Below, in pieces: positions 10,713 to 21,235 of a stretch of 64,000 bases of DNA. Each line of letters opens with the position of its first letter. Positions within the stretch are counted from its first letter, which is position 1. The stretch is from NCBI GenBank assembly GCA_030581615.1, contig JAKTTT010000029.1, positions 1-64,000 on the forward strand, read 5' to 3'. Both the position numbers and the translations under genes were made by a program. Source of the DNA: Alloascoidea africana. Lineage: Eukaryota; Ascomycota; Alloascoideomycetes; Alloascoideales; Alloascoideaceae. The notes below the pieces were generated by a model. The model saw only the letters and a program-made list of their open reading frames with translations. It was not told the DNA's origin and made no database searches.

Positions 10713-10971
10713 TGTGCAAAATGCTATAACGGACTAAGAGATGAGTTGGAAGACAAAATCTATAGTTCTGTGAAGCCAGTGTGTATGGTGGGTATCCCCA
10801 GCCAATCAGCAGCGCACAATTTGTCCTACACTTTCCCGTAACTTATCCCCAACGCTTCCGGGAATGTTTTATTTCAATCTTTCAAATCAAAGGCAATTTG
10901 TATGCTAATTCTAATCAAGCTATACGGAATTAAATCAAAAGAACAAAAATGCTGGTAGTTTAGATGTCTTG

Positions 10972-12723
10972 TCATATACCATCTCGAATCTCGAGGAACC
11001 TCAAATAGGAGTCTTTAGTCGATAATCGGCACTTCTTCCCATAGTAAATCATGGGAATTGTTGTCAAAAAGAAGAATAAATCAAGAATTGCAATAGCAAT
11101 AAAAGTCTTTGTCGTACCGATTGAGTCCAACCAGAGCGAACAAACAAATGTGAAAATGCATCCAAATAAATTGTTAATAACAGCAACTCCAACCATGCCT
11201 TCTAGAACCATCTTGGGATACGCTTCCATCAGATACGCCATGCTAATGTCTCCAGCACAACCCCATCCAAATCCAATGAAGCCCAGCCCGAGATATGGCA
11301 CCGGCCAAGACCATCCCTTGCCAGATCCGATACCAAAAAGAAACATTCCGAGAGGGCTGATAATCGCTGCTGCAAAAATAAACCATAGTCTGTCCTCTGC
11401 CTCCATTATTCCGTTTCTCCTTTGTGCCAACCATATCACAAACCTGTCGAGAATGATACCACCGTAGATGCATCCAATTGTGGCCCCTATCAGCGTTGGG
11501 ACATTCATTATAGACACCCCTTTATTTCCATAGAACCAAGGCGAGCCATACCAGGTCGTCTCTTCAGTCGTCATGTAAAAAGAGAGCCAGGCATCCTGAG
11601 CACCCCATTGCAACCCGGAATAAAGAACCGCTGGATACTTGAATATCCTCAAGGTAGTCCAAAGACGTTTCATGTATTGTTTGAATCCGAAGCCCCTAAT
11701 GTTTGTAGCCGGAGTTATTATTGCCATTCTTTTATAATAGGACTTTTGCGGTTCCCTTATAACACTGAGCCTGAAAAGTTCGGCTTGAGTAAGACTTGAC
11801 TCAATCAATTCAGCACCAGTGCCCGAAGTTTCACCCTCCGCTCTAAAATGATCCTCTGTCACATTCAATGTTGACTTTACTTTTAGATCATATTTATGCT
11901 TCATTAGCTCTTGTTCCTCATCCTTGGGAGCAAATGATGATGTCATCGTGTTTGTAGTGCTATCATCGCTCACAGAAGTGTCATAAACTGAGCGATCAAA
12001 GTAGGACTCATCCAATGTTAAAAAAACAATCAAAATCATCCCACCGGAAGTAATTGCCCCGATCCAGCCTACCCATTTATAGCTCAAATATTCGGCAATG
12101 AACCCCGACACGAGAGGGCCTAAATAGGTTCCTATAGAGGTTGCCAAGATATAAGCTGTAAGGACACCGCCAAGTTGGTGATTGAAAAACAAATCTGATA
12201 ATGACAGTTGAACTTGAGCCTCAGCACAGGACTCGGATATTCCAACCAACAGCTGACTCCATATAGTGTCTCTAGTCTTTGTGGCATAACCAAACCAGAT
12301 AAGGCCAACCATCCCACACAAGAGACAAATCAAGTACGCTATCCTGCGTCCGTATAAGAACGAAGATGGAGATAGAAAAAAGCTGGCCAGAGCAATTCCA
12401 ACAAATAGGACTCCGGCGCCCGTATTCATTGCATCGTAAGAAATGCCATAGTGTTCGTTGAGTGAATCCTGCGCTGCGCCGGCTGAGTTTGAAGTTGCTG
12501 CTGTTAGCCCTGTAATCGCACAAAGCAGAAGCCCATGGTACCATTTCTTCGCAGTTTTCCAGTTCAACGGATCATTACAAGAGTCACAAGGTTGCGGAAG
12601 CAAAACAATGTTGCCGTGATATTTGATTCTTCCGCCTTTTTGAAGAACTTCTTCTTCATCTGCCAGTAAATGTCTTGTGCCTGGTATCCAACTATCTTTA
12701 TGTTGATTCTCCCCTTTCTCCAT
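10972..12723 (-). CDS. HOL1: Hol1-like MFS transporter (DHA1 family)
   Basis: An intronless gene of 583 residues with 12 predicted membrane segments and a long central loop (about 240-320). Strongly Hol1-like blocks are SNSAGAAQDSLNEHYGISYDAMNTGAGVLF, SQLLVGISESCAEAQVQLSLSDLFF, FKQYMKRL, IMNVPTLIGA and GCAGDISMAYLMEAYPKMVLEGM. S. cerevisiae Hol1 is a plasma-membrane polyamine (and low-affinity cation) transporter whose translation is controlled by a short uORF. Here an upstream ATG lies 10 nt before the start in another frame (see the separate entry). The length matches the 586-residue S. cerevisiae protein. Confidence 0.93.
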   Translation of the reverse strand: MEKGENQHKDSWIPGTRHLLADEEEVLQKGGRIKYHGNIVLLPQPCDSCNDPLNWKTAKKWYHGLLLCAITGLTAATSNSAGAAQDSLNEHYGISYDAMNTGAGVLFVGIALASFFLSPSSFLYGRRIAYLICLLCGMVGLIWFGYATKTRDTIWSQLLVGISESCAEAQVQLSLSDLFFNHQLGGVLTAYILATSIGTYLGPLVSGFIAEYLSYKWVGWIGAITSGGMILIVFLTLDESYFDRSVYDTSVSDDSTTNTMTSSFAPKDEEQELMKHKYDLKVKSTLNVTEDHFRAEGETSGTGAELIESSLTQAELFRLSVIREPQKSYYKRMAIITPATNIRGFGFKQYMKRLWTTLRIFKYPAVLYSGLQWGAQDAWLSFYMTTEETTWYGSPWFYGNKGVSIMNVPTLIGATIGCIYGGIILDRFVIWLAQRRNGIMEAEDRLWFIFAAAIISPLGMFLFGIGSGKGWSWPVPYLGLGFIGFGWGCAGDISMAYLMEAYPKMVLEGMVGVAVINNLFGCIFTFVCSLWLDSIGTTKTFIAIAILDLFFFLTTIPMIYYGKKCRLSTKDSYLRFLEIRDGI

Positions 12724-12733
12724 CTTCGTGCAT
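12698..12733 (-). promoter_or_regulatory. Overlapping upstream ORF of HOL1
   Basis: An ATG at 12733 opens an 11-codon frame (MHEDGERGEST) that runs across the HOL1 start codon at 12723 and stops inside the gene. Any ribosome that uses it cannot reinitiate at HOL1 by simple scanning. It is unlike the S. cerevisiae HOL1 uORF (MLLLPS), and I found no such peptide in about 200 nt of leader. Confidence 0.45.
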
Positions 12734-13577
12734 TATCCAATGAACAATGAGTAGAAACTAACAAAAAAGTAAGAAAAAATAAACGCCAAATAAGAGGAAA
12801 GAAGCAAACTGTATCAGTCACGCTTATCAAAACGTTTTGAAAAACTTTTGACCTCCCAATGCTTATCTATCAACAGTTATTAAAAACTCGGTGCTTTTCC
12901 CACCTTCAGGTAAAACAAACGGCGCTTTATTTCGTTCTTCCGTAAATTATCCAAAGTTTTAGTTTACTCGGATAGTGTCTTGATGATCAACTATAGATAG
13001 TTCAAGTAGCAAACCAAGTCAAGAAACATCCACTGTCGGGCGTTCGGCAAAGATTGTATACCAGTACGAATAAGGCTCACAAAAATGACAATCGATTTAC
13101 ACTTTGTGTCAGAGAATCATAAGTGGAGCAGGAGTGTCGGTCGTCCTGTTGAAGAATCAAGTTTTTTTAACAGTACGAGATGAAGCAAAGAAATATATAG
13201 ACTTTTTTTTTCTTTATTACACCCATGCAAGTTCGGCTTAGTTGTTGCTCCTTCGGTGATCAAGCTTCTAATATTCCTCTGTTATCTGTCTTACCTTGGG
13301 GATTAAAACTTAAAGATCTATGGACCATATACCAGATCTACTAAAGGTTTTATTATTGAATGAAATTGGCATCGAAGTCGGCATCGAAGTCGGCATCGGA
13401 GGCATGTAAATACTTGGAGAATTTTTCTTTGAGTAGTGTGGTATATGCACGAGATACGAGACAGCTTAATCTGGTCTTCAGGATCTATAAAATGTTACCT
13501 TGAAAAGAGCATGAAACAACAACTCAATAAACTAAAATTCTAATTGAATTCTCTATTTAACAATTATGCGAAATACT
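12734..13577. other. Intergenic region
   Basis: About 850 bp between HOL1 (minus, reading leftwards) and the SCJ1 stop. It contains T-runs, a 12-bp tandem repeat (next entry) and a possible 29-codon frame at 13320-13409 across that repeat. I recognise no gene. Confidence 0.4.
13368..13403 (+). repeat. 12-bp tandem repeat, three copies
   Basis: The unit GGCATCGAAGTC occurs three times in a row, the last with a changed end. On the plus strand it lies in a short frame (ATG at 13320) where it would encode GIEV repeats. It may be plain slippage. Confidence 0.8.
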
Positions 13578-14870
13578 TTACAGTTCATCTTTAAGCCTTT
13601 CATCAATCTTCTTCGCCGAAACCGGGTTAATTATCTGGTATGTTACGTAAAGATCTCCGTACCCACTATCTGAGTGATGTTCGTTACCTTCATCATAGAT
13701 TGGCATTCCCTTGCCCTTAATAACTTCAATCTCTCCATTCTGAACCCGTTTCCCAGCTTGCCGTGTAAGAACAGTTTCAGTCTCATTGTCCAGGAATGGT
13801 AGATGGAGTTCCCATCCTCCATTAATAGCTTCCTTTAACGTCAAAAGCTGTGTTCTGAACAGATCATTTCCACGCCTTCTATAACCCATCGTCCCCTTTG
13901 CTGATTCTACAAGTATGATTTTCAAATCACCTGGAATCCATTCTGGACTTTGGTCTGCTTCTCCTGCAAAAGTATGGATAAAATGTCTTTGCTCGCCCGG
14001 TCTGACATGTAAAAAGAAGGGTCGTTCCTCGCGAACGACACCAGCTCCATGACAAGTCTTGCACTTGTGACTAATGAGGTTGCCTTTTCCACCACATTTG
14101 TCACAGGTCGACTGAATCTTCTGGAACATGCCTGGGGCCAACTGTCTGACATGAGTCTTCATGCCAGTGCCCCGGCATTCGTCACAGGGGTGCTCCTGAC
14201 CATCTTCTGAACCAGTTCCTGAACATTCATCGCAAATCCCTTGTAAATTGATTGTGAAATCAAAACCTTTCCCAGTAAAGAATTCGGACAGTGTCACTTC
14301 CAAATGGGTCTGAATATCTCCTCCTCGTCGTTTCCCCATACCTCGGCCTCCCCTATTTGATCCTCCTCCTCCGAAAAATTGAGAAAAGAGATCAAACGGA
14401 TCATGCATTGGGTGACCACCACCTCCACCACCTCCCTGTTCTCTTCGCTTGACTTCTTCAGCTCCGTACTGGTCGTAAATCTTTCGCTTCTCTTTATCCG
14501 AAAGAACCTCATAAGCATTGGCGACTTCTATGAATTTTTGTTGTGCTTCTTCGCTTCCACTTTAGTGCTTTGCGTTAGCATATCATGAATCAGTAGCTTC
14601 TACGCCAAGCATTTTAACACATACGGATTTTTATCAGGATGATACTTTCGACTCATGCTACGATAAGCCTTCTTAAGTTCCTTTTCTGTAGCATCTTTTT
14701 TGACCCCTAGTATCTAGGAAATGAAAAAAAAAGAGATCATCAGCATGACGTGGCACAAAAAAAATACGACAACGCAGATGGGTACTTACTTTATAATAGT
14801 CCTCTTCTCCCAGGGCCACACAGACCAGGACTATCAGAAATGACAGGAGTGTAAGAAGCTGACTCCTCAT
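13578..14870 (-). CDS. SCJ1: ER-luminal J-protein Scj1 with KDEL tail
   Basis: Exons 14870-14790, 14713-14625 and 14559-13578 give 383 residues. A signal peptide ([21 protein letters not shown]) precedes the J domain ([26 protein letters not shown]). A G-rich linker and four CxxCxGxG-type zinc repeats ([32 protein letters not shown]) follow, and the protein ends KDEL, the ER retrieval signal. Scj1 stimulates the lumenal Hsp70 Kar2/BiP in folding and ERAD. The HPD tripeptide is encoded before the second intron, which splits the following proline codon. Introns are 76 and 65 nt. The gene is divergent from MOD5 across a 190-bp promoter. Confidence 0.95.
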
Positions 14871-15061
14871 ATCTGTACTGAAAAAAAGAGTATATGAGTT
14901 GCCCCAATCGTAGTAGGATGAAGTGGTGAAGACGAGATGGGATTAGGGTTGACAGCGAGGTTGTCGATAACGAGTGATAGGTGGTAGTTGAAGAAATTGA
15001 AAGAAAAAAAAAAGTTGGATAAAGCTTAAGTATCATATCCAAACATCTTTGCCATACAATC

Positions 15062-16524
15062 ATGTCAACGAGAATATCGGCCAGGCCGCTGATAGCGATA
15101 GTAGGAACTACAGGGGTAGGCAAGTCCCAGGTAAGCTTTTCTTGCTTGATGTTTGGTCGGTGATGCTGGTGGTGGATTAATAACATGAGCTATAGTTCAG
15201 CGTGGAACTGGCAAAAGCGATCAACGGAGAGATAATCAACGCTGATTCCATGCAAATGTATAAAGGACTGGATATAATAACGAATAAGCATCCGATAGAG
15301 GAGAGGCATGGTGTACCTCATCATCTTCTAGGGCATGTTAATTGGGAGGAAGAGTATGACGTTCACCGGTTTGAGACAGAAGCTATGAGTGCAGTAAGTT
15401 GATAAACCTTTTCCTTTCTATTAAACCAAAAGTCCTAACAGGAGAGGTCTATGAGATAGATTAGCAGCATCCATTCACGAGGGAAGGTCCCAATAGTCAT
15501 TGGAGGCACACACTATTATCTCTTATCCTTGCTGTTCAGAAACAGAACGATTGAAGGATCGCCTACCACTTCTCATACCTTATCCCCACGAGAGGAAGCT
15601 ATATTAGAATCTAGCACGGGGAGTATTCTTTCAGAGTTACGAAAAGTGGATCCAGATATTGCAGGCAAGTTTCATCCAAATGACCATCGAAGGATAAAAG
15701 CTGCTTTGCAGCTGTATTTCTCATCGAAACAGAGACCATCTATAATATATGAAAAGCAACAGCAGGAACAGCAAAAAGAAAGCGCTTTGAGATACAGGAG
15801 CCTGATATTTTGGGTTTGGTCGGAGCAGACAGCCCTGTTTCCAAGGCTTGACTCTAGAGTGGATCAAATGTTGAAAACGGGTGGGTATGAAGAAATCAGA
15901 CAAATGTACAACGCATTCTTAAACGACACAAAGGATAGAAGCGAAAATTTGGGGAAAAAGGAAAACGACTTTCGTGGAATATGGCAGGTTATAGGCTTTA
16001 AAGAATTCTTGCCATGGCTCCGGGATCCATCCTCGTCAGTGCAAGCTGAGTGCATCAACCGAATGAAAATCAATACAAGGCATTATGCAAGAAAGCAGAT
16101 CAAATGGATAAGAAAATCCTTGACAAGCTCTTTAGAGGTGGAAAAGCTTCACAATCACAAAATGGGGGGTCATCTTATTTTACTGGATGCTTCCGACCTA
16201 AATCAATGGCAAGAAAGAGTTTCAACCAGAGGCATTTCAGTAGCAAAAAAGTTTCTAGATGGCCAGATCATTCCAGAGTCCGAGCTGGCCCCGTCACCAG
16301 ACTTGACATATATGGTACAACCTCCTTCAGACATTGTTCATAGAACTTCCCCAGAAAACTGGAAACACTACACATGTACCTTTTGCAAGGACGAAAATGG
16401 TACGGCACGCGTATTACTAGGGGAAAAAGCATGGAAAGATCATCTTGTGACGAGGAGACACAGGAAAGCAGTGGAAAGAACAGGGCGTAAAAGAGCAAAT
16501 GAGAATAGAAAAAGAGTAGTCTGA
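15062..16524 (+). CDS. MOD5: tRNA dimethylallyltransferase Mod5
   Basis: Adds the isopentenyl group to A37 of tRNAs that read UNN codons, which include tRNA-Ser. Exons 15062-15130, 15196-15393 and 15460-16524 give 443 residues. The P-loop GTTGVGKS is encoded at the end of exon 1. [18 protein letters not shown] and [10 protein letters not shown] are family motifs, and a C-terminal C2H2-like finger (CTFCKDENG...HLVTRRHRK) matches eukaryotic MiaA homologues. Introns are 65 and 66 nt. The start ATG is at the family position, shortly before the P-loop, with the region upstream acting as the shared promoter with SCJ1. Confidence 0.95.
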
Positions 16525-16671
16525 TGTCAAGAGTTTGAAGATAAACTTATTTACTTAAAACACGCTTCTGAATGTGGAGGGCTGGGTAACTCTCCAGTAT
16601 ATCAATCCGCGGTACAGAATTAGAGGTTATCATCCAGGATAAGAGCCCATCTTCTCCTGTTTCCTGATGAA

Positions 16672-19600
16672 ATGCGACCGTTTCTTCCAAAGCATCAGAA
16701 GCTCATACTCCAGTGTTATCCTCCTGGACGTGGAGTAGAGAAGAAACCCAAGTCTTCAGAACTCTCTTATCTCTTATACTATGCCTCTACAAGACGGGTG
16801 AAGCTTGAGAAAGTAGGGGCATTTCTTGAAAAAAAGGGTATACATGACCTTCGGAGAGGGAATTCGGGGTAAGAACAACTATAAGTTAATAGATTCTGTT
16901 TTGCTGAAGCCCCTGAGTTTACAGACTTTGTGAGGTATCAGCACTTTCTTCAAACATGTTCTAACGAGCTCATTTTAGAAATGCCCAAGTCACGATGATC
17001 ATCTTTGACTCTTTAATTTTAAGATGTGAAGAGAACCTGAATGTATTTGCCCATCATGTTGTCAACTTTCTCAATGCTGTCACCAATTCCAATGATTTGG
17101 CCCTGTGTCGTGACAGTTTGGAATTGGTATGCCTATATGCGCGTTCTTCAAAAATGCCTATGCAGGACCAAAATACTTACCTGATGATATCCTCCAGTTC
17201 TCAACCCTGTGCGATACTCTAGATGAAGATTTGTTTAGTGGAGATGGCGACTTTGTCAGAAATTTCATTATCCTTAGCCATAGTTATATCAGGTTGGCTA
17301 CAATGGCTACCGGACCAAACTCTCCGCAGTATGTGCATTCAAAAGAGCAAAGAGTCTTTTCTGGCTTGTCTCGATAGGGCGTGAACTAATGTCTCCAAAG
17401 ATGGATTGTTATAGGGTTAATAGCTACAAGGGGTATCGGCATCACAACACAGTTGTCTGTTTCAGTTTCCAAATCTCTAATTCCGAATGTGATCAGTCTA
17501 TTGTTGTCAAACATACCATCTACGGTAGATAGACATCTTTTGTATGAGTTGAAATCCAGGGTCATAACAAAACCAGAAAATAGACTATCTCTGGATATGC
17601 CACCAGAGAAAGAAATAAATCCTCAGATAAATGGCGAAAATGATGAATACAAGTTGGGTGTCGAAGCGATGCAATCATTATACGCCATCTTCAACATTAC
17701 GAATACCGATTTGATTGTTCAATACATGGATGCTGTCAAATCGTATTTTTTGAGTAATGAGAGTTTGGATCAATGGTGCAATATCATGATTCGAATTTTA
17801 ACACAATGGGTCCCAGTACAACTCAGATTTGCAATTGTAAACTCACTTGTCTCCATCAAAAAGAATGAAGAAGATTTTGATAAACAGGCAAAGGTTGTAA
17901 ACCTTACCTCATCACTTCTTTCTTCATCGGTGAATATGGTTGGTCTATCGGTTATCGACATTCTTCGACAATTGTTAAATAGACAGTTGGCTATTCTTCT
18001 TACACCTTTATCAGATGAATCTTCAAAGGACGAGATTTTGGAGTTGATAACAAAATGCATTGGTAGCTTGGCTGTTCACGTTTATTATCATGACCAAATT
18101 AGTGACATGATTTCGGATATCTTGTTTAGATGTCATAATATCGTCATTAATAGTAGAGTCAAATGTGAAAGAGAAGCATTGAATATCTCTTCACCTATGC
18201 GAACAGATCCTGAGATCTCGGCTTTCATGTCAAACTCGACAGCATCCAAGGCAGATTCAGATAATTCTTCACTAAGTAGTATAAACAACTCTCCTCGCCT
18301 ATTACGTTGTTGCTTTAGAGATATCGATTTTATCTTGGCGGTTTCAGCACAGGGAAAAGAGGATGTTCAAAAATCTAAAGTACAATTGGATCGATGGAAA
18401 ATTTCGTTCCATCTGTTGAATCACGAAGAGCCAGAGTTGAGACAAGCGTATGGGAAAGTATTGATCTCATTTTTGAAAAGTCAAGTTTCTAAAAAAGAAA
18501 CCAAGTTGAACTTTCGGCGGTATGTAGGAAGTCCTACAATGACCCGAAACAACCCTCTGTTTTATCTATTTCAAGAAATTTTCAAACTTGCTGTTTCAGA
18601 GAACAGTCTTGATGAAGATTATTTGCTTATTTCCGAATTGGCCTCATGTCTTGTGAACAGCTATGGAAGCAATGCCGTAGTATGTGGTCTTCCTCTATTT
18701 TACAAGATGCAAAGTTTAGCGGAGGAATTGAAACCGAAAGCTTCTTCATCTACACATACATCAGCAAGATTTGCACTTTCATTGAAACTATTCAATCTTT
18801 CTACATTATTTCTATACGATTGTGCGGTTTTTTTGGAACTTTCAACTTTTATAATGGCTCTTTGGGATCAAATTGAAGGTCAAAAAGTTTGGGCAGGAGC
18901 AATTCCCATGCCCACGAAATATGGGAAAATCAAATACAAACAACAAGAACAATGTGATATGAAAAGAGTCTCAAAAATACGCGGTTTTAAAGCAAGTACG
19001 ATTAAAAATGAATTATCTGAAAGTGGCATTCCGATAAATCTTTTGGAAAATGCATTGAAGCCGCCTGATGAGTATGCAAATACAACATCAACAACCACTG
19101 GATCTTCCACCATAGATACCGATCTGTTTGCAAATATCCGATCGGCAAACCTGCCTTTGGACTCTCAGCGACTGCAAACGAATTTTCTTCGTCCAGGGGC
19201 TGGCAATAATGGATTTGGAGCCAGTATGAATGGGTCAACAGGTGGATTATCTTTGAATGCCTATTCCGTTAGCACAGTACCCAAGTCGTCTTTGATTTCA
19301 AGAAGGACAAATGATTCACCTAGAGTGAACGACCTTAAACAAGCAGTTTCATCGTCAAGTTTACAAACCAACAACAATCCACGCATTTTCATATCCTCAT
19401 CATCTTCCCCTTCAGATCATCACTCACCACGGAAATCCACAAATGGATTTAGAAACCCCTCCTCGTTTCCCAGACCTCGAGGGTATAGCGGAGGCAACGA
19501 CAGTTTCCTCATGAATCGAGCTTCTCTGTATCTCTCACGAAACGATTCATCACCTTCAAATGATTATCTATTTGCTCCAAATTCCAAAGAAAAAAATAGC

Positions 19601-19720
19601 ATGGGTACCACTGCTCCTAGTTCTCAAGCCAGTGTTGCAGATATCGATATAAATTCAATTTTATCCTCGATATTGATTGATGATGGGGTTGGTGAAAAGG
19701 GGAAACTTGTTTACACGTAG
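16672..19720 (+). CDS. EFR3: Efr3-like plasma-membrane PI4-kinase scaffold
   Basis: Anchors the Stt4 PI4-kinase complex at the plasma membrane. Exons 16672-16868, 16979-17126, 17198-17328 and about 17431-19720 give about 921 residues. The start MRPFLPKHQKLILQCYPPGR, then KPKSSELSYLLYYASTRRVKLEKV, is diagnostic. Helical repeats follow, then a long Ser/Asn-rich C-terminal tail (from about residue 680). The third intron is uncertain. Its nearest AG (17414) breaks the frame although GLIATRGIGI looks like coding sequence. The AG at 17430 keeps the frame. A base error or an unusual donor is possible. No other part of the model is strained. Confidence 0.88.
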
Positions 19721-20149
19721 GGGTTCATTTTTATTTCGTTTCCTTTGATTTCCATTCGTTTTTTTATTTTTATTTTGGAACAGTTTAGTTGCTTGGATAG
19801 ATTAACGAGACAGTACCAGTACTATGCATTTGTTTTTTATTTTTTTGTTTTCTTTTGGACTTTTGAAGTTGTTTTGTTTTGTTTTGTTTCTTTGTGTTGT
19901 TTGTTGGTTGTAAATTTTCATGGAGATGATATAGTTTTAGGAAGACTTGTTCTTGTCTTCTCCGGCAAGGGGTTGAAAATGAAAGTATTTTTTTTTTGTG
20001 TTTGTGAAACAAGTAGATCCGGTTTCACTAGATCATGTTTAAGAGGAGATGTTCATACTCATACTCATATGGGACAGAACGACTTCGAAAACTCCTACAA
20101 GTTCTTCAGGTTACATCTCTTACGCATTTCATCAACCATTAATTATCCA
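19721..20149. other. T-rich convergent gap
   Basis: Between the convergent EFR3 and SDR genes. It is strongly T-rich on the plus strand (for example a run of T near 19990) and fits overlapping 3' ends and terminators. I see no gene. Confidence 0.5.
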
Positions 20150-21235
20150 TTAATTCTCAAATCTATGAGCTTCATAAAAGTCTGCTACCAAGTTTTCCAA
20201 ATAAACCCAAAACTTGTCACCTATTTCTCCATCCATTATCTCTTTCAAATCTGGATTTATTTTACCTATTTTCCCCCATGGTATTATAAAAGAACCGTTA
20301 TTATTGACAGATAAATCTGGAGATAGTGCAGCATAGAGTTGACTATAGGCGCCATAAATTGGGTCATAAGAAAGGTATTTTTGAAACATTTTTTTCCCCG
20401 AATGGTTCGATAAACTAGAACAGGTGTTTACGAATCCAGGGTTAACAGATACGCTTATTACTTTTTCATTTCTATGGTTGTATTTTTGCCCCCATAGATG
20501 AGCCTCAACCACTGAACCCATTTTTGACCTGCCGATTGTTTCCAAATTATCGGTATTTGAATTTGGGGAGACAACATTGTCAAATTCCGCAGTTATTGAA
20601 TTTTTCAATTTGTTGGCACCTGGGAAATAATGAAGATCACAGGCAGTCCAAATAACTCGAACAGAATTGGGAGTTGTTTGAAGATTGTTGGCGGTTTTAA
20701 CCAATAATTTATCCAAGTATTTTTGTAATAGATGGGGTCCCAAAACATTGACAGAGAAATAATGGTCATTGGCAGTGGTTACTGTTGTTCTTTTGTTAAG
20801 CGTTGCAGATGCATTGTGAACAATAATGTCGAGTCTTGATTCTGTAACGTAAAATTCCCATGCTGCTGATTCTATGGAGTTGAAATCTTCTAGATCCAGC
20901 GATATGAAGTGAGCGTTTACTCCATAATTGTTCAACTCTTCAATGTTTAGATCGCGTGTAAGTGGATGATTTTCTTGTTTCATGGTGATTATTTCTTGTT
21001 TTATCCTTTCAATTACATTTATGGCATTTTCTCTAGATCGACAAAACAGATAAACTTTTGCATTTTTCAATACCAATAGTTTTGTCATTTCATAACCTAT
21101 TCCCGAGTTTGCACCGGTGATGATCACAACTTTTCCTGAAAGATCTGGATAATGCTCTGGTAAATACTCGGGATGAGAAGGATGTAGACATTTGATGGTT
21201 TGTACAAAACTGGAAATCTTATCGGAAATGCTCAT
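20150..21235 (-). CDS. SDR-fold protein with altered catalytic residues
   Basis: Intronless, 361 residues. A Rossmann start VVIITGANSGIG (residues about 36-47) shows a classical short-chain dehydrogenase/reductase fold that binds NAD(P); HNASATLN near 140 and VNPGF near 265 fit too. The catalytic Ser region reads WTACD instead of the usual SS, and the expected YxxSK reads IGRSK (near residue 232), so both the Ser and the Tyr that normally act in catalysis appear replaced. The lysine remains. It may be a non-catalytic binding protein or a divergent enzyme. I cannot name a substrate. Closest in style are retinol-dehydrogenase-like fungal SDRs. Confidence 0.75.
   Translation of the reverse strand: MSISDKISSFVQTIKCLHPSHPEYLPEHYPDLSGKVVIITGANSGIGYEMTKLLVLKNAKVYLFCRSRENAINVIERIKQEIITMKQENHPLTRDLNIEELNNYGVNAHFISLDLEDFNSIESAAWEFYVTESRLDIIVHNASATLNKRTTVTTANDHYFSVNVLGPHLLQKYLDKLLVKTANNLQTTPNSVRVIWTACDLHYFPGANKLKNSITAEFDNVVSPNSNTDNLETIGRSKMGSVVEAHLWGQKYNHRNEKVISVSVNPGFVNTCSSLSNHSGKKMFQKYLSYDPIYGAYSQLYAALSPDLSVNNNGSFIIPWGKIGKINPDLKEIMDGEIGDKFWVYLENLVADFYEAHRFEN

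Noticed and set aside
12990-13100. Possible box C/D snoRNA from a TGATGA motif
   Set aside because: No D box at a suitable distance and no flanking stem was found.
13320-13409. 29-codon frame across the 12-bp repeat
   Set aside because: It is too short, has no homologue I know, and may be open only because of the repeat.
19745-20314. Plus-strand ORF of 189 codons after EFR3
   Set aside because: It is Phe-rich because of T-runs and overlaps the conserved end of the SDR gene on the other strand.
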